Of a DNA stretch of 54,898 nt, positions 27,421 to 35,952 are shown piece after piece. The DNA comes from Planctomycetota bacterium. Its GTDB lineage: Bacteria; Planctomycetota; Planctomycetia; Planctomycetales; Planctomycetaceae. The stretch is from positions 1 through 54,898 of the forward strand of contig QWPB01000009.1 in assembly GCA_003671275.1 (NCBI GenBank), written 5' to 3'. Numbering within the stretch: position 1 is the stretch's first letter; every line of letters starts with the position of its first letter. A program made the position numbers and the translations under genes. The notes under the pieces are model-generated. The model had not been told where the DNA came from. It did no database searches and saw only the letters and a program-made list of their open reading frames with translations.

Positions 27421-28712
27421 GCGGAGGTCTCACTCAGGCTGCGCGGGTGCAATTGCCTGGAATGGACCGCGGCAATCAACTTGATCAGTACAGTCAGGAC
27501 CAGCAGGCTAAACGCCCAGATACCAGCTGTCGCTTTCCACTCGGTGGAGCTGGGAGTGTACTCGACGATCTCGTGCAGCGTCGAAGGGATGAAGCCCGGG
27601 ACCACCAGTCCCATCCCCTTCTCGATCCAGATGCCGATGATGCACATCAGACACGCGGCGACGCGCACGCTGCCCCGCTCCAGGGCGTGCGGCAGGAAGA
27701 ACAGCCAAGTGCCGACGAGATTGAGCGCGATCGCTGTCCAGATCCAGGGGACCAGGCCCGTCGCTCCGTGGCTGCCGAAGAACAGATATTTCGCCGAAGC
27801 GGCATGCCCGCTGCCGGTATAGAAGAGTGTGAATAGCTCGCTGAAGAGCATCAACAAATTGACGGACATGGCCACGCGAATGATCTGGATCAGTGTGCGA
27901 GCCGGGCGGGGCGACCACTCCCAGTCGGTCGTGGTCCGCAGGACGCGGAGCACCAGTAGGATGAACGCCGGTCCACTGACGAAGGCCGAGGCCAGAAATC
28001 GAGGAGCCAGGAGCGCGGTATTCCAGAACGGCCTTCCACCCAGACCGCAATACAAGAACGCCGTCACGGTGTGAATGCTGATCGCCCAGATGATCGAGAG
28101 GAACACAAACGGCACGTACCACTTCGGGTTCGGCTTGCGTCCGAGGTAGCGCATGTAAAGCAGATAGCCCACGATGTGCAGGTTTATCAGCAAGTAACCG
28201 TTGAGAACTAAAATATCCCAGGTGAGCATGGACATTGGCCAGTTGAACTTGCCGATGCCGGGGATCAGGTGCCAGAACCGATCGGGTCGACCGAGGTCGA
28301 CGACCACGCTCAGGGTGCTCATGAGGATGGCTGCCACGGCGACCGCTTCGCCGATGATCACCAGTTCGTGCATCTCTTCGTCGTCATAGAGATACGCCGG
28401 GATGACCATCATCACCCCGCCCGCTGCCAGCCCGACGGCAAAGGTGAAGTTGGCAATGTACAGCCCCCAACTGACGTGATCGGACATGTTCGTCACGATC
28501 ATGCCATCGCGGACCTGCACGGCCCAGGCGTTCGCACCGACCAGAGCGATCGCGGTAAGCAGAGTCATCCAGCCGTAGAACAACCAGTTGCCGTCGGTCG
28601 CCACGCCGAGCGACCTCCACAGAAAACGCGGGTACGACTCGATCGCGCCAGTCGACTGGGAAGAGCCAAGCGAAGAGATCGTCGGTGGGCTGGAAGTCAC
28701 GGCATTACTCAT
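27417..28712 (-). CDS. NrfD/PsrC-type quinol-oxidising membrane subunit
   Basis: A 431-residue integral membrane protein with about nine to ten hydrophobic helices, of the NrfD/PsrC/DsrP/HybB superfamily that passes electrons between the quinone pool and a periplasmic ferredoxin subunit. Family-like sequence includes ADLG-type VVVDLGRPDRFWHL and SIHTVTAFLYCGLGGRPFWN. It overlaps the ferredoxin gene by eight bases upstream and the Rrf2 gene by four downstream. Lacking NapC or NapGH, the locus probably uses this protein to oxidise menaquinol for nitrate reduction. The exact subfamily (DsrP, HybB, or ActC-like) cannot be fixed by eye. Confidence 0.92.
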   Translation of the reverse strand: MSNAVTSSPPTISSLGSSQSTGAIESYPRFLWRSLGVATDGNWLFYGWMTLLTAIALVGANAWAVQVRDGMIVTNMSDHVSWGLYIANFTFAVGLAAGGVMMVIPAYLYDDEEMHELVIIGEAVAVAAILMSTLSVVVDLGRPDRFWHLIPGIGKFNWPMSMLTWDILVLNGYLLINLHIVGYLLYMRYLGRKPNPKWYVPFVFLSIIWAISIHTVTAFLYCGLGGRPFWNTALLAPRFLASAFVSGPAFILLVLRVLRTTTDWEWSPRPARTLIQIIRVAMSVNLLMLFSELFTLFYTGSGHAASAKYLFFGSHGATGLVPWIWTAIALNLVGTWLFFLPHALERGSVRVAACLMCIIGIWIEKGMGLVVPGFIPSTLHEIVEYTPSSTEWKATAGIWAFSLLVLTVLIKLIAAVHSRQLHPRSLSETSA

Positions 28713-29649
28713 CGAAGAAGTAGTAGAAGCGAGGCTTGGTCCCGAGTTCTTCTTTCAGGACAAACGTCCGTTTATTCTCGACCACCCAGCGGATCTCGGA
28801 GTTGGGGTCGAGGATGTTGCCGAAGACGCGGGCTCCGGTGGGGCAAGCTTCGAGGCAGGCGGGCATCTTCCCCTCACGGGTCCGGTGCAGACAGAAGGTA
28901 CACTTCTCCATCACGCCTTGTGGGCGGATGCGATTCGAGAGGTAGCCTTGGTCGGGGTTGATCTCCTCAGCTGGGATTTGTGGAGCCTCCCAGTTGAAGC
29001 GGCGGGCGTGGTAGGGGCAGGCCGCCTCGCAATACCGACAGCCGATGCACCAGTTGTAATCGACGACGACGATGCCATCTTCCTCCTGCCAGGTGGCTTC
29101 AATGGGACAGGCACTGACGCACGGAGGGTTCTCGCACTGCTGGCATTGCACCGGCATATAGAACTTGCCGGGCTGAGGGACGGGATGGTCGTAGGTCGCG
29201 TCGCCCTTTTCGAAGTCGATGCCGCCCATCTCCATTTCGAAGACGCGAATGTACGAGTTATTCGTCGCGCGGTCGTGGTTGTTTTCAATGTGGCAGGCTT
29301 CCGCGCACTTGCGACAGCCAATGCACACGCTGAGGTTCAGTGCGTAGGCGAACTGCACTCCGGGGATCGCCTGGGGATCGGAGATCGTGACATCGACTCC
29401 GTGGTCCTTCTTGCAGTCCTCTTCCAATCGGCGGAAGACCGCCTGCTTCTCGGCAGGCTTCAGCTCCCGGTAATGCTTCTGCAGGAATTCGTCGACGCTC
29501 AGTTCCTGTGACCACTCGACGAGGGGCTGCATCGCGGTGGCCCAGGCCGCCAGCCCGAGCGTGGCTCCGCAGGCTTTCAGAAAGCCCCGGCGACCGGTCG
29601 GCTCTTGGTCGAGAATCGGCAGGGACGGGAAGGCGGAGCCGTTACTCAT
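28705..29649 (-). CDS. Four-cluster ferredoxin subunit (NrfC/DsrO-like), Tat-exported
   Basis: A 314-residue protein with an N-terminal twin-arginine signal (GRRGFLKACGATLGLAAWA, residues about 19-37), so it folds before export to the periplasm. Four cysteine blocks bind Fe-S clusters: CIGCRKCAEACHIEN, CQQCENPPCVSACPIEA, CIGCRYCEAACPYHARRF and CTFC...CLEACPTGAR. It passes electrons from the NrfD-type subunit towards cytochromes. It overlaps both neighbours (eight bases each way), an arrangement typical of tightly coupled complex subunits. Confidence 0.93.
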   Translation of the reverse strand: MSNGSAFPSLPILDQEPTGRRGFLKACGATLGLAAWATAMQPLVEWSQELSVDEFLQKHYRELKPAEKQAVFRRLEEDCKKDHGVDVTISDPQAIPGVQFAYALNLSVCIGCRKCAEACHIENNHDRATNNSYIRVFEMEMGGIDFEKGDATYDHPVPQPGKFYMPVQCQQCENPPCVSACPIEATWQEEDGIVVVDYNWCIGCRYCEAACPYHARRFNWEAPQIPAEEINPDQGYLSNRIRPQGVMEKCTFCLHRTREGKMPACLEACPTGARVFGNILDPNSEIRWVVENKRTFVLKEELGTKPRFYYFFDE

Positions 29650-30295
29650 GAGACTCTCCAGTCGATGCAGCGGGAGAAAATCGATCTCGCGGGCCAGCGA
29701 CCGGCGCGAACTGGGGGTATTGTGGTGAGTGGGGATCGTGGCAATGCAGACAGTGATTCCGCTCGCGCCCCCCTCGCGTCAGATCCCAATGCCCGGTCAT
29801 GCCGCCGTGTGCCCCGTGCTGATAGTCTCCATACTGCGGACCATGACACTGGGCACACAACGTCATCGACTCGGAATACGCCAGCGTGCGGCCATCCGCT
29901 AGCTTGAGCGAGCTATAGCCATCCTTGGCATCATGGCAACTGATGCAGGTCAACTGCCCGTGGGCCATCTTCAGCCCCTGATGGAACTCATCCAGGTCGG
30001 CTGATTGATACGTATGCGGGCTCGACTCGCGGGCACTGTGACAGGTGAAACATTTCAGGGAGATGGACTGTCCGTGCGGGTCATTGGTGCCGGTCGGAAT
30101 GCCCTGCGGAAGCGGAGGTTCTCGAGTGACCACGGGATAAAGCTTGGCGGTCCCGGGATTCACAGCTGCGACCGCCGGAGTCGGTTCCGCTGCCGACTCA
30201 TGACGCTGGCACCCTGCCGTGAAGCCAGCGAGCAGGCAGGCAGCGGATACGAGGCCACAGGTGAGAAACAACGTACGGGTCATGGCGACCGGCAT
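29642..30295 (-). CDS. Tetraheme c-type cytochrome, probable lipoprotein
   Basis: A protein of about 217 residues with four heme sites: CFTCH, CISCH, CAQCH and CLHCH. Additional histidines (HQGLKMAHGQ, HGAHGGMTGH) could be distal ligands. The N-terminus is a hydrophobic helix ending at a cysteine in LLAGFTAGC, a possible lipobox that would anchor it to a membrane. ATG 30295 and ATG 30283 are both possible starts; TTG 30328 is less likely. It is the first gene of the leftward arm and presumably receives electrons from the ferredoxin/NrfD pair and hands them to the NapB-like protein. Confidence 0.88.
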   Translation of the reverse strand: MPVAMTRTLFLTCGLVSAACLLAGFTAGCQRHESAAEPTPAVAAVNPGTAKLYPVVTREPPLPQGIPTGTNDPHGQSISLKCFTCHSARESSPHTYQSADLDEFHQGLKMAHGQLTCISCHDAKDGYSSLKLADGRTLAYSESMTLCAQCHGPQYGDYQHGAHGGMTGHWDLTRGGRERNHCLHCHDPHSPQYPQFAPVAGPRDRFSPAASTGESHE

Positions 30296-30354
30296 GTCCT
30301 GAATGAGGTGAGCGAGGCGGGACCACAAAGCCTGTAAATGACCGACCGATAGGG

Positions 30355-30383
30355 AGTCTATCGGCTGATGATCCTGTATTCAA
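30355..30383 (-). promoter_or_regulatory. Leftward promoter of the tetraheme/FeS/nrfD/rrf2 arm
   Basis: On the minus strand TTGAAT (plus coordinates 30383-30378) and TAGACT (30360-30355) are separated by 17 bases. Its -35 box sits in the left arm of the inverted repeat TCAAGAA(30380-30386)/TTCTTGA(30401-30407). Confidence 0.6.
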
Positions 30384-30407
30384 GAAAAGAAGTTCTGTTA
30401 TTCTTGA
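30380..30407. promoter_or_regulatory. Inverted repeat in the nap divergent control region, possible operator
   Basis: TCAAGAA (30380-30386) and TTCTTGA (30401-30407) are perfect inverted arms 14 bases apart; extending to ten bases per arm keeps eight matches. The arms coincide with the -35 boxes of both divergent promoters, so a protein bound here could silence both. The locus encodes an Rrf2 regulator as the obvious candidate, but binding is inferred. Confidence 0.5.
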
Positions 30408-30432
30408 TAATGACTGGAACGGTCGATATCCT
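30404..30432 (+). promoter_or_regulatory. Rightward promoter of the napDAB arm
   Basis: TTGATA (30404-30409) and TATCCT (30427-30432) are separated by 17 bases, ending 35 bases before the napD start. Box quality is good for a sigma70-type promoter. The -35 overlaps the inverted repeat shared with the leftward promoter. Confidence 0.65.
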
Positions 30433-30467
30433 CTCTGTGTCGAATCCCCACTAGAACGAGCCCATGC

Positions 30468-30737
30468 ATGTGGATCAGCAGTTTTGTCGTGACCCTTCCC
30501 TGCCAGGAAGAGCCTGCGGAAGCCGTCTTGAGGGCACTGGCTGCGATCCCCGTGTTCACGCTCGGTGAGCGGCAGGGATCTCGATTGCCGGTGGTTGTGG
30601 AAGCTCCCGATGGATCGACATCGCGCTATTGGCACGAATGGGTCGAGCAGCTTCCCGGCGTGATTCAGGTCGAGGTCGCGTTCGTCAGCTTCGATGAATC
30701 TGAACGTCTGTCTGAACTGGCCAGCAGCCCACGATGA
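30468..30737 (+). CDS. napD: NapD, nitrate reductase maturation chaperone
   Basis: An 89-residue ferredoxin-like-fold protein that binds the Tat signal of NapA during cofactor loading. The N-terminal MWISSFVVT and the beta-alpha pattern, with LPGVIQVEVAFVSFDES near the C-terminus, fit NapD. It is the first gene of the rightward arm and sits 17 bases before napA. ATG 30468 gives the typical start; an overlapping ATG four bases upstream is out of frame. Confidence 0.85.
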   Translation: MWISSFVVTLPCQEEPAEAVLRALAAIPVFTLGERQGSRLPVVVEAPDGSTSRYWHEWVEQLPGVIQVEVAFVSFDESERLSELASSPR

Positions 30738-30754
30738 ATTTCCCGGCTTGATGG

Positions 30755-33208
30755 ATGGCGAATCAACAAGTGGCCTCGGAGATGAGAGACATGGCGGATG
30801 TGCCTTCAACCGATCGTCGTGTGTTCCTCAAAACATCAGCGCTCGCAGCCGCTACGGCGCTCGCGCAGGGCTCGCTCTTTGCCGATGCCCCCCAGCCGCC
30901 CGGTGGCCTCGAACTTCCCGTGATCCCGGACGTGACGTGGAACAAAGCACCGTGCCGGTTCTGCGGGACCGGTTGCCATGTGATGGTCGGCGTGAAGAAC
31001 GACCGGGTCGTGGCGGTGACCGGCGATCGGGAGGCGGATGTCAACAAGGGGTTGCTGTGCGTGAAGGGGTATCACGTCGGCATGGTCCTGTATGGCGAGG
31101 ATCGCTTGCGGACCCCGCTGCTGCGAAAGGATGGCCAGTTGGTCCCGATCTCGTGGGACGAGGCCATCGGCATCATCGCCGAGAAGATCAACGCAGCTCC
31201 GCAGAAGTTTGCGTTCTACGGCTCCGGGCAGTGGACCATTCCCGAAGGCTACGCCGCCAACAAGTTCATGAAAGGCGGACTGAGCAACAACCACATCGAC
31301 CCGAATGCCCGCCTGTGCATGGCTTCGGCGGTGACCGGCTACATCAGCACGTATGGCGTCGATGAACCGTATAACTGCTACGACGACCTCGACCATTGCG
31401 ACGCACTGGTGCTGTGGGGCAATAACTTTTCCGAGATGCACCCGGTCTTGTTCAGCCGCGTGGTCGACCGTCGGCTGCGCGGGCAGAAGGTCGAGTTGAT
31501 CGACCTGACGACACGGCACACTCGTACCAGTCAGCAGGCCGACCACGTCCTGCTCATGCAGCCGCAATCGGACTTGGCGATTGCCAACTGCATCTCGCAC
31601 CAACTCATCGAGCGGAATGCCTGGGACCGAGCGTTCGTCGAGAAGCACTGTAATTTCCGTGGCCCCGGAACTCCTCAGACGCTCAAGGGCGAGGCGATCA
31701 CGTTTGAGCAGTTCAAGCAGTCGGTCGCTGAGTACACGATCGCCAAGACCGCCCAGATCAGCGGACTCTCCGAGCCACAGTTGACGATGCTCGGCGATCT
31801 GTTTGCGGACAAGACCCGCAAGATCACGAGCTTGTGGTGCATGGGGGTCAATCAGCACACGCAGGGCACCGCAATCAATAATCTGATCCACGCGATTCAC
31901 CTGTTCAGCGGCCACTTCGGTAAGCTGGGAGATGGACCGCAATCACTCACCGGCCAGCCCTCGGCCTGCGGGACGGTCCGCGAGGTCGGGACACTGGCTC
32001 ACGCGCTGCCCGGCGATCTGCGAGTCGATGACGAGAAGGGGCGACACACAGCGGAGGAGATCTGGAAACTCCCCGAGGGGCGGATCAACCCCAAGCCGGG
32101 ACACCATACCGTCCTGATGTGGGAGAAGTTTTGCTCTCCCTCCGATGCCGAAGGAGCGCTCGACACGCTGTGGGTGCAGGTCACAAACCCAGGACAATCC
32201 CTGCCGAACCTGCACAAACTGTTCGACAAGAAGGCGGAACTGCCGGGCAAGTTCCTGATCGTCTCTGATGTCTATCCGACCGCGACGACAGCGCTGGCCG
32301 ATCTTGTGCTCCCCTCCGCGATGTGGGTCGAGAAGAACGGGATCTTCGGCAATTCCGAACGCCGTACGCAGCAGTGGTTCCGCATGGTCACTCCTCCGGG
32401 TGAGGCGCGCGACGACTGCTGGCAGACCATCGCGGTGGCTCATAAGCTGATGGAGATGGGACATGCAGGAATGCAGGACCGGGACGGCGTGTTCTTGTTC
32501 CATCAAGCCGACGCAGCGGGCCAGGAGATTCCGGTCTGGGACTGGTCGCACTACTACGACACGAACGTGGATGAACGTCTCTACGAGGAGTACCGCCAGT
32601 TCACCACGATTAAGCATAAGGATCTCGCCCCATACTCCGTCTTGGCCGAAGCGCGCGGTCTGCGCTGGCCTGTCGTCCAGCAACCGGATGGCAGTTGGAA
32701 AGAGACGACCTACCGCTTCATCGAGGGGACCGATCCGTATGTCACGCCCGGCAAGGGAATTCAGTTCTATCACTCCGTCACCCAAGACGACCGGGCGCTG
32801 ATCTGGTTCCGGCCCTACGTCGCACCGCCGGAGATGCCCGACGCCGAGTATCCGTTCTGGCTCGATACCGGGCGTGTCCTCGAACACTGGCATACCGGAT
32901 CGATGACGATGCGGATCCCCCCGCTCCGCCGGGCCATGCCTTCCTCCTATGTGGAGATCAACATCGACGATGCGAAGCGTCTCGGCATCCGCAATGGGGA
33001 ACAGGTGAAATTACAGACACGTCGTGGCGAACTGACGATCGCAGCCTGGATCGATGGGCGTGGCAGTTGCCCGCCGGGACATCTGTTTGTGCCGTTCTTT
33101 GATGAACGCAAGCTGATCAATCGTCTGACTCTGGAGGCCCACTGCCCGTTCAGCAAGGAGCCGGACTACAAGAAATGCGCGGCCCGCGTGGTCAAGGGGG
33201 TGTCATGA
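30755..33208 (+). CDS. napA: Periplasmic nitrate reductase catalytic subunit
   Basis: Reduces nitrate to nitrite in the periplasm with a bis-MGD molybdenum cofactor and one [4Fe-4S] cluster. The 817-residue protein has a Tat signal (DRRVFLKTSALAAATALAQG), the cluster ligands CRFCGTGCHVMVG plus the fourth Cys in NKGLLCVKGYH, and the molybdenum-ligand cysteine in NARLCMASAVTGY, which marks Nap rather than formate dehydrogenase (SeCys) or Nar (Asp). The C-terminal MopB domain ends with HCPFSKEPDYKKCAARV. Start ATG 30755 is the longest; ATG 30782 is an alternative. It overlaps the next gene by four bases. Confidence 0.96.
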   Translation: MANQQVASEMRDMADVPSTDRRVFLKTSALAAATALAQGSLFADAPQPPGGLELPVIPDVTWNKAPCRFCGTGCHVMVGVKNDRVVAVTGDREADVNKGLLCVKGYHVGMVLYGEDRLRTPLLRKDGQLVPISWDEAIGIIAEKINAAPQKFAFYGSGQWTIPEGYAANKFMKGGLSNNHIDPNARLCMASAVTGYISTYGVDEPYNCYDDLDHCDALVLWGNNFSEMHPVLFSRVVDRRLRGQKVELIDLTTRHTRTSQQADHVLLMQPQSDLAIANCISHQLIERNAWDRAFVEKHCNFRGPGTPQTLKGEAITFEQFKQSVAEYTIAKTAQISGLSEPQLTMLGDLFADKTRKITSLWCMGVNQHTQGTAINNLIHAIHLFSGHFGKLGDGPQSLTGQPSACGTVREVGTLAHALPGDLRVDDEKGRHTAEEIWKLPEGRINPKPGHHTVLMWEKFCSPSDAEGALDTLWVQVTNPGQSLPNLHKLFDKKAELPGKFLIVSDVYPTATTALADLVLPSAMWVEKNGIFGNSERRTQQWFRMVTPPGEARDDCWQTIAVAHKLMEMGHAGMQDRDGVFLFHQADAAGQEIPVWDWSHYYDTNVDERLYEEYRQFTTIKHKDLAPYSVLAEARGLRWPVVQQPDGSWKETTYRFIEGTDPYVTPGKGIQFYHSVTQDDRALIWFRPYVAPPEMPDAEYPFWLDTGRVLEHWHTGSMTMRIPPLRRAMPSSYVEINIDDAKRLGIRNGEQVKLQTRRGELTIAAWIDGRGSCPPGHLFVPFFDERKLINRLTLEAHCPFSKEPDYKKCAARVVKGVS

Positions 33209-34035
33209 TCGCCCCTGCCCCACAGCGTCCCGTCCATGTGGCACGTTCGATGACGATCCTCGGTGCAATTGCGATCGGGATGGGACTCGTCGGCTTTCTG
33301 ATCGGAATTGCCGAACCGGTGGTTCCCACTCGCTCGGTCCCGAGGGTTGCCGCGCCGACGGCTGAGTCCACACGCCTCGTCCCCTCGTATCGCGAGATCC
33401 ACTCTGGAGTTGTCGGTCCCAATCAATCGTGGACCTCGACTCTCGCATCGCTGAAACAGACGCGCCCCAATCTGTTCGCTCCGGTCGTTCGCACGCCTGC
33501 CATGAAGGACGCCGCTCTCCGCGATCGCCTGCGGACCCGCGCTTTCGACGGAGCCCCGCCCGTCATTCCGCATCGCGTCGAGCAGCAGTCCGCCCAAAGC
33601 TGTTTGACCTGTCATCGCGAAGGGATGCAGTTGGGACACCAGATCGCCACGAAGATCAGCCACCCACACTATGCGAACTGTCTGGGCTGTCACGTGGAGC
33701 AGGCGGGGAGCCTGCCGATCGCCTCGCAGGTGGCGACCACGGGTCAGCCACGGATGCCGGTCGCCACTGAGGAGCCGACGAATCACTTCTCAGGAATCCT
33801 TCGCGCTGGTCCCGGAACTCGCGCATCTCCCGGTGCCCCGCCCACGATCCCCCACACGATTCACTTGCGGGGGGACTGCCTGAGCTGTCATGGACTCGTG
33901 GCTCGTCCCGGATTGCGGACCACCCATCCGTGGCTCACGAACTGCGTGCAGTGTCATGCCTCTCCGGCGGAGAGCGATCGAATTCCCTTCCGTCCCGTGG
34001 CGGTGACTGCCACCGCGGTGCAGCCAACCCCATGA
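33205..34035 (+). CDS. napB: NapB-like cytochrome c with duplicated diheme module
   Basis: A 276-residue protein with one N-terminal transmembrane helix (residues about 16-37, SMTILGAIAIGMGLVGFLIG). Four heme motifs occur in two similar modules: the first has APPVIPH, then CLTCH and CLGCH; the second has APPTIPH, then CLSCHG and CVQCH. The phrase APPxIPH followed by CLSCHG is the hallmark of NapB, which normally is diheme and about 150 residues. So this looks like a tandem NapB duplication, giving four hemes. ATG 33205 overlaps the napA stop codon. It should carry electrons to NapA. Confidence 0.88.
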   Translation: MIAPAPQRPVHVARSMTILGAIAIGMGLVGFLIGIAEPVVPTRSVPRVAAPTAESTRLVPSYREIHSGVVGPNQSWTSTLASLKQTRPNLFAPVVRTPAMKDAALRDRLRTRAFDGAPPVIPHRVEQQSAQSCLTCHREGMQLGHQIATKISHPHYANCLGCHVEQAGSLPIASQVATTGQPRMPVATEEPTNHFSGILRAGPGTRASPGAPPTIPHTIHLRGDCLSCHGLVARPGLRTTHPWLTNCVQCHASPAESDRIPFRPVAVTATAVQPTP

Positions 34036-34358
34036 CCACATCTCCGCCCATGCAGTTCCCCGATGGCCCTCCGCTGCCCGAGATGCGCGAGGCTCTGTTG
34101 TCGCGCGACGATGTGCTGGCACTGGTCGCCGATTTGCAGGCTCACACCCGCGTGATCAGCACACTCTGCAAGGCAGGTCCGCAACAACAAACGCCGCCTG
34201 GCAGCACTCCTCTGGAGACCGCCATCGAGCGCCTCTTCGAACGTACCGTCTCCGCGATTCAGATCCGCTACGCCTACGACGGGCACGAGTGGACCGACAC
34301 GCTGCTGAATACTCCCACCGGTATTCGCATGGTACGTTGCCAACACGCACCGGTGTAA
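34032..34358 (+). CDS. Small protein of unknown function at end of nap operon
   Basis: A 108-residue soluble protein whose ATG overlaps the NapB-like stop codon (ATGA), so translation is coupled. It has no signal peptide, membrane segment or cofactor motif. A helical middle (VLALVADLQAHTRVISTLCK) is followed by a C-terminal patch of apparent conservation quality, AIQIRYAYDGHEWTDTLL and RMVRCQH. I do not recognise a family. Its fixed position suggests a role in assembly or control of the nitrate reductase, which is inference. Confidence 0.7.
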   Translation: MTTSPPMQFPDGPPLPEMREALLSRDDVLALVADLQAHTRVISTLCKAGPQQQTPPGSTPLETAIERLFERTVSAIQIRYAYDGHEWTDTLLNTPTGIRMVRCQHAPV

Positions 34359-35112
34359 TTCTTCTGGCGATCACTGGACAGACTTCACGGGCCAGGACTA
34401 AATGCGCCCCGCTGAATCTCCCGTCACAGCCACCGCGTCATCGAAGGTGACGACCACTCGCAGCAGCAGTGCGAGGATGTCCTTGAGGACCCCTCCGCTG
34501 CGGAAACCGGTGCCGAAGATGTCGCGTTCGTGCAGTTGGCAGACGTCCTGCTCGACCTCAACCGGGCCGGGTACGCCGTCAGAGCCGAGCAGGCGATTCC
34601 GAAACAGCGGGTCAATCGGCGAGGCAAGGGGTACCGCTCGCCCGTCTTGACTGAAACTTGAAAGGCGTCTTCATCATCGCGCTGGTCGATGCAGCCATTG
34701 AGCGCTGCGGGGAGTTTTCGAACCGCCCTCCTACGAGGCCAACGACTTGATGGCCGACGATTCAGATGCACTCCCTACGGTCATCGGCTTTCCAATCATG
34801 TATTGACGTACCTTTATTTCACCAACCACAATCAGAGGTCGCCGATCTATGTGGGGCGCAATGGTTGCCGCAAGCACCGACAGGAATGCCTGTGCCATGA
34901 CCACCGAGGGACCGACATTCCTGTCGGTCTTTCCGGAACACCATAACCAAATTCGCACCAAACAGCGTGAAAGGCCCCCCGCCTGGAACGGTTTTCATGC
35001 GGAGTTCCGAACGACCGTGATTTGCGAATGACGGAGACGGGCCCCGCCCATGAAGGCGACGGCCGGCGTGTGCCGCCAGCCCGATATTCACACCTTCCTG
35101 GAAAGACGCCTC
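34359..35112. other. Long gene-poor gap after the nap operon
   Basis: About 750 bases. Between roughly 34409 and 34661 both a plus frame (ending PKQRVNRRGKGYRSP) and a minus frame stay open with coding-like third-position G+C, but neither has a credible start, so a decayed gene is likely. The perfect inverted repeat at 34876-34928 is listed separately. Nothing else was recognised. Confidence 0.4.
34876..34928. repeat. Intergenic inverted repeat
   Basis: ACCGACAGGAATG (34876-34888) and CATTCCTGTCGGT (34916-34928) are perfect 13-bp complements with a 27-base loop that itself contains a second GCCTGTG word. No gene overlaps, and no U-run follows. Confidence 0.6.
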
Positions 35113-35640
35113 ATGTGGATCAATGTTCTCCTGGCACTGGCTGGTATCGCCGCGCTGGTGCTGATTATTGCCTGGTTCAAGTCCGACGATTTTCAAATGA
35201 GTCGTTCCATGGCCATGAAGGCCCCTGCCTCAAAAGCGTTTGAGCAAGTCAACGACCTGCGTCAAATGAATGCCTGGAACCCGTTCCTCAAGTTCGATCC
35301 CCAAGCCAATGTGACTTATGAAGGAGCCACCTCGGGTGTGGGGGCAATCTGCCATTGGGATGGCAACAAGAATGTCGGAGCGGGCAAGCAGACAATTATC
35401 GAAAGTCTGCCCGACGAAAAAGTCCGCATGAAGCTGGAGTTCTACCGCCCATTCGCCGGAGTCAACGATGTGGAGTTCACTTTCGCACCTCGTGGCGACA
35501 CGACGGTTGTCACCTGGAGCATGGTGGGCAAACTCAACTTCATGATGCGACTGATCGGGCTGTGTGTCAGTATGGACACGATGTGCGGCAAGAGCTTCAC
35601 CCAAGGGCTGACCGAAGTGAAGACCATGATCGAAGCGTGA
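35113..35640 (+). CDS. SRPBCC/START-like lipid-binding-fold protein
   Basis: A 175-residue protein starting at ATG 35113. An N-terminal transmembrane helix (residues about 4-21, NVLLALAGIAALVLIIAW) anchors a polyketide-cyclase/SRPBCC-like domain: KAPASKAFEQVNDLRQMNAWNPF is the opening helix-grip element, followed by strands ending in TTVVTWSMVGKLNF and a long C-terminal helix (FTQGLTEVKTMIEA). Such domains bind hydrophobic ligands; the ligand is unknown. It stands alone between two repeat-bearing gaps. Confidence 0.85.
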   Translation: MWINVLLALAGIAALVLIIAWFKSDDFQMSRSMAMKAPASKAFEQVNDLRQMNAWNPFLKFDPQANVTYEGATSGVGAICHWDGNKNVGAGKQTIIESLPDEKVRMKLEFYRPFAGVNDVEFTFAPRGDTTVVTWSMVGKLNFMMRLIGLCVSMDTMCGKSFTQGLTEVKTMIEA

Positions 35641-35952
35641 ATAACACCGTGACCTGGAGGGAGCTGCCTGACGCAGGTCATGCAACGATGACCGCCTGAC
35701 ACCCACTGGGCTCGGCTGGACCAGCCTCCCCTTCGTGAATCAGGCAACCGGCGGGAATTAAAGCTCCCTGTAGAACAGCCTTTTCAGGCCGCTTGAGATC
35801 GATTTTTTCCGGCTGAGACGGCCTGGAAAGGCCGTCTTACGGGAAGGCTATTTTCAAACGCTCCAGCCCTCCGCCAGGAGCTTTAGAACGAGAACTCCCG
35901 TGTCTCGAACATGGGGAGAGTGACCTACGGCAGAAAGCAGCGAGACACTGCG
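35641..35952. other. Gap between SRPBCC and HEAT genes, with hairpin
   Basis: 312 bases without a gene. The perfect stem GACGGCCT/AGGCCGTC at 35817-35836 has a GGAA loop, and the word GCCTTTTCAGGCC about 40 bases earlier is nearly complementary to it, so alternative foldings are possible. Confidence 0.45.
35817..35836. repeat. Short intergenic palindrome
   Basis: GACGGCCT (35817-35824), loop GGAA, AGGCCGTC (35829-35836). It could be a terminator stem for the upstream gene but no T-run follows closely. Confidence 0.5.
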
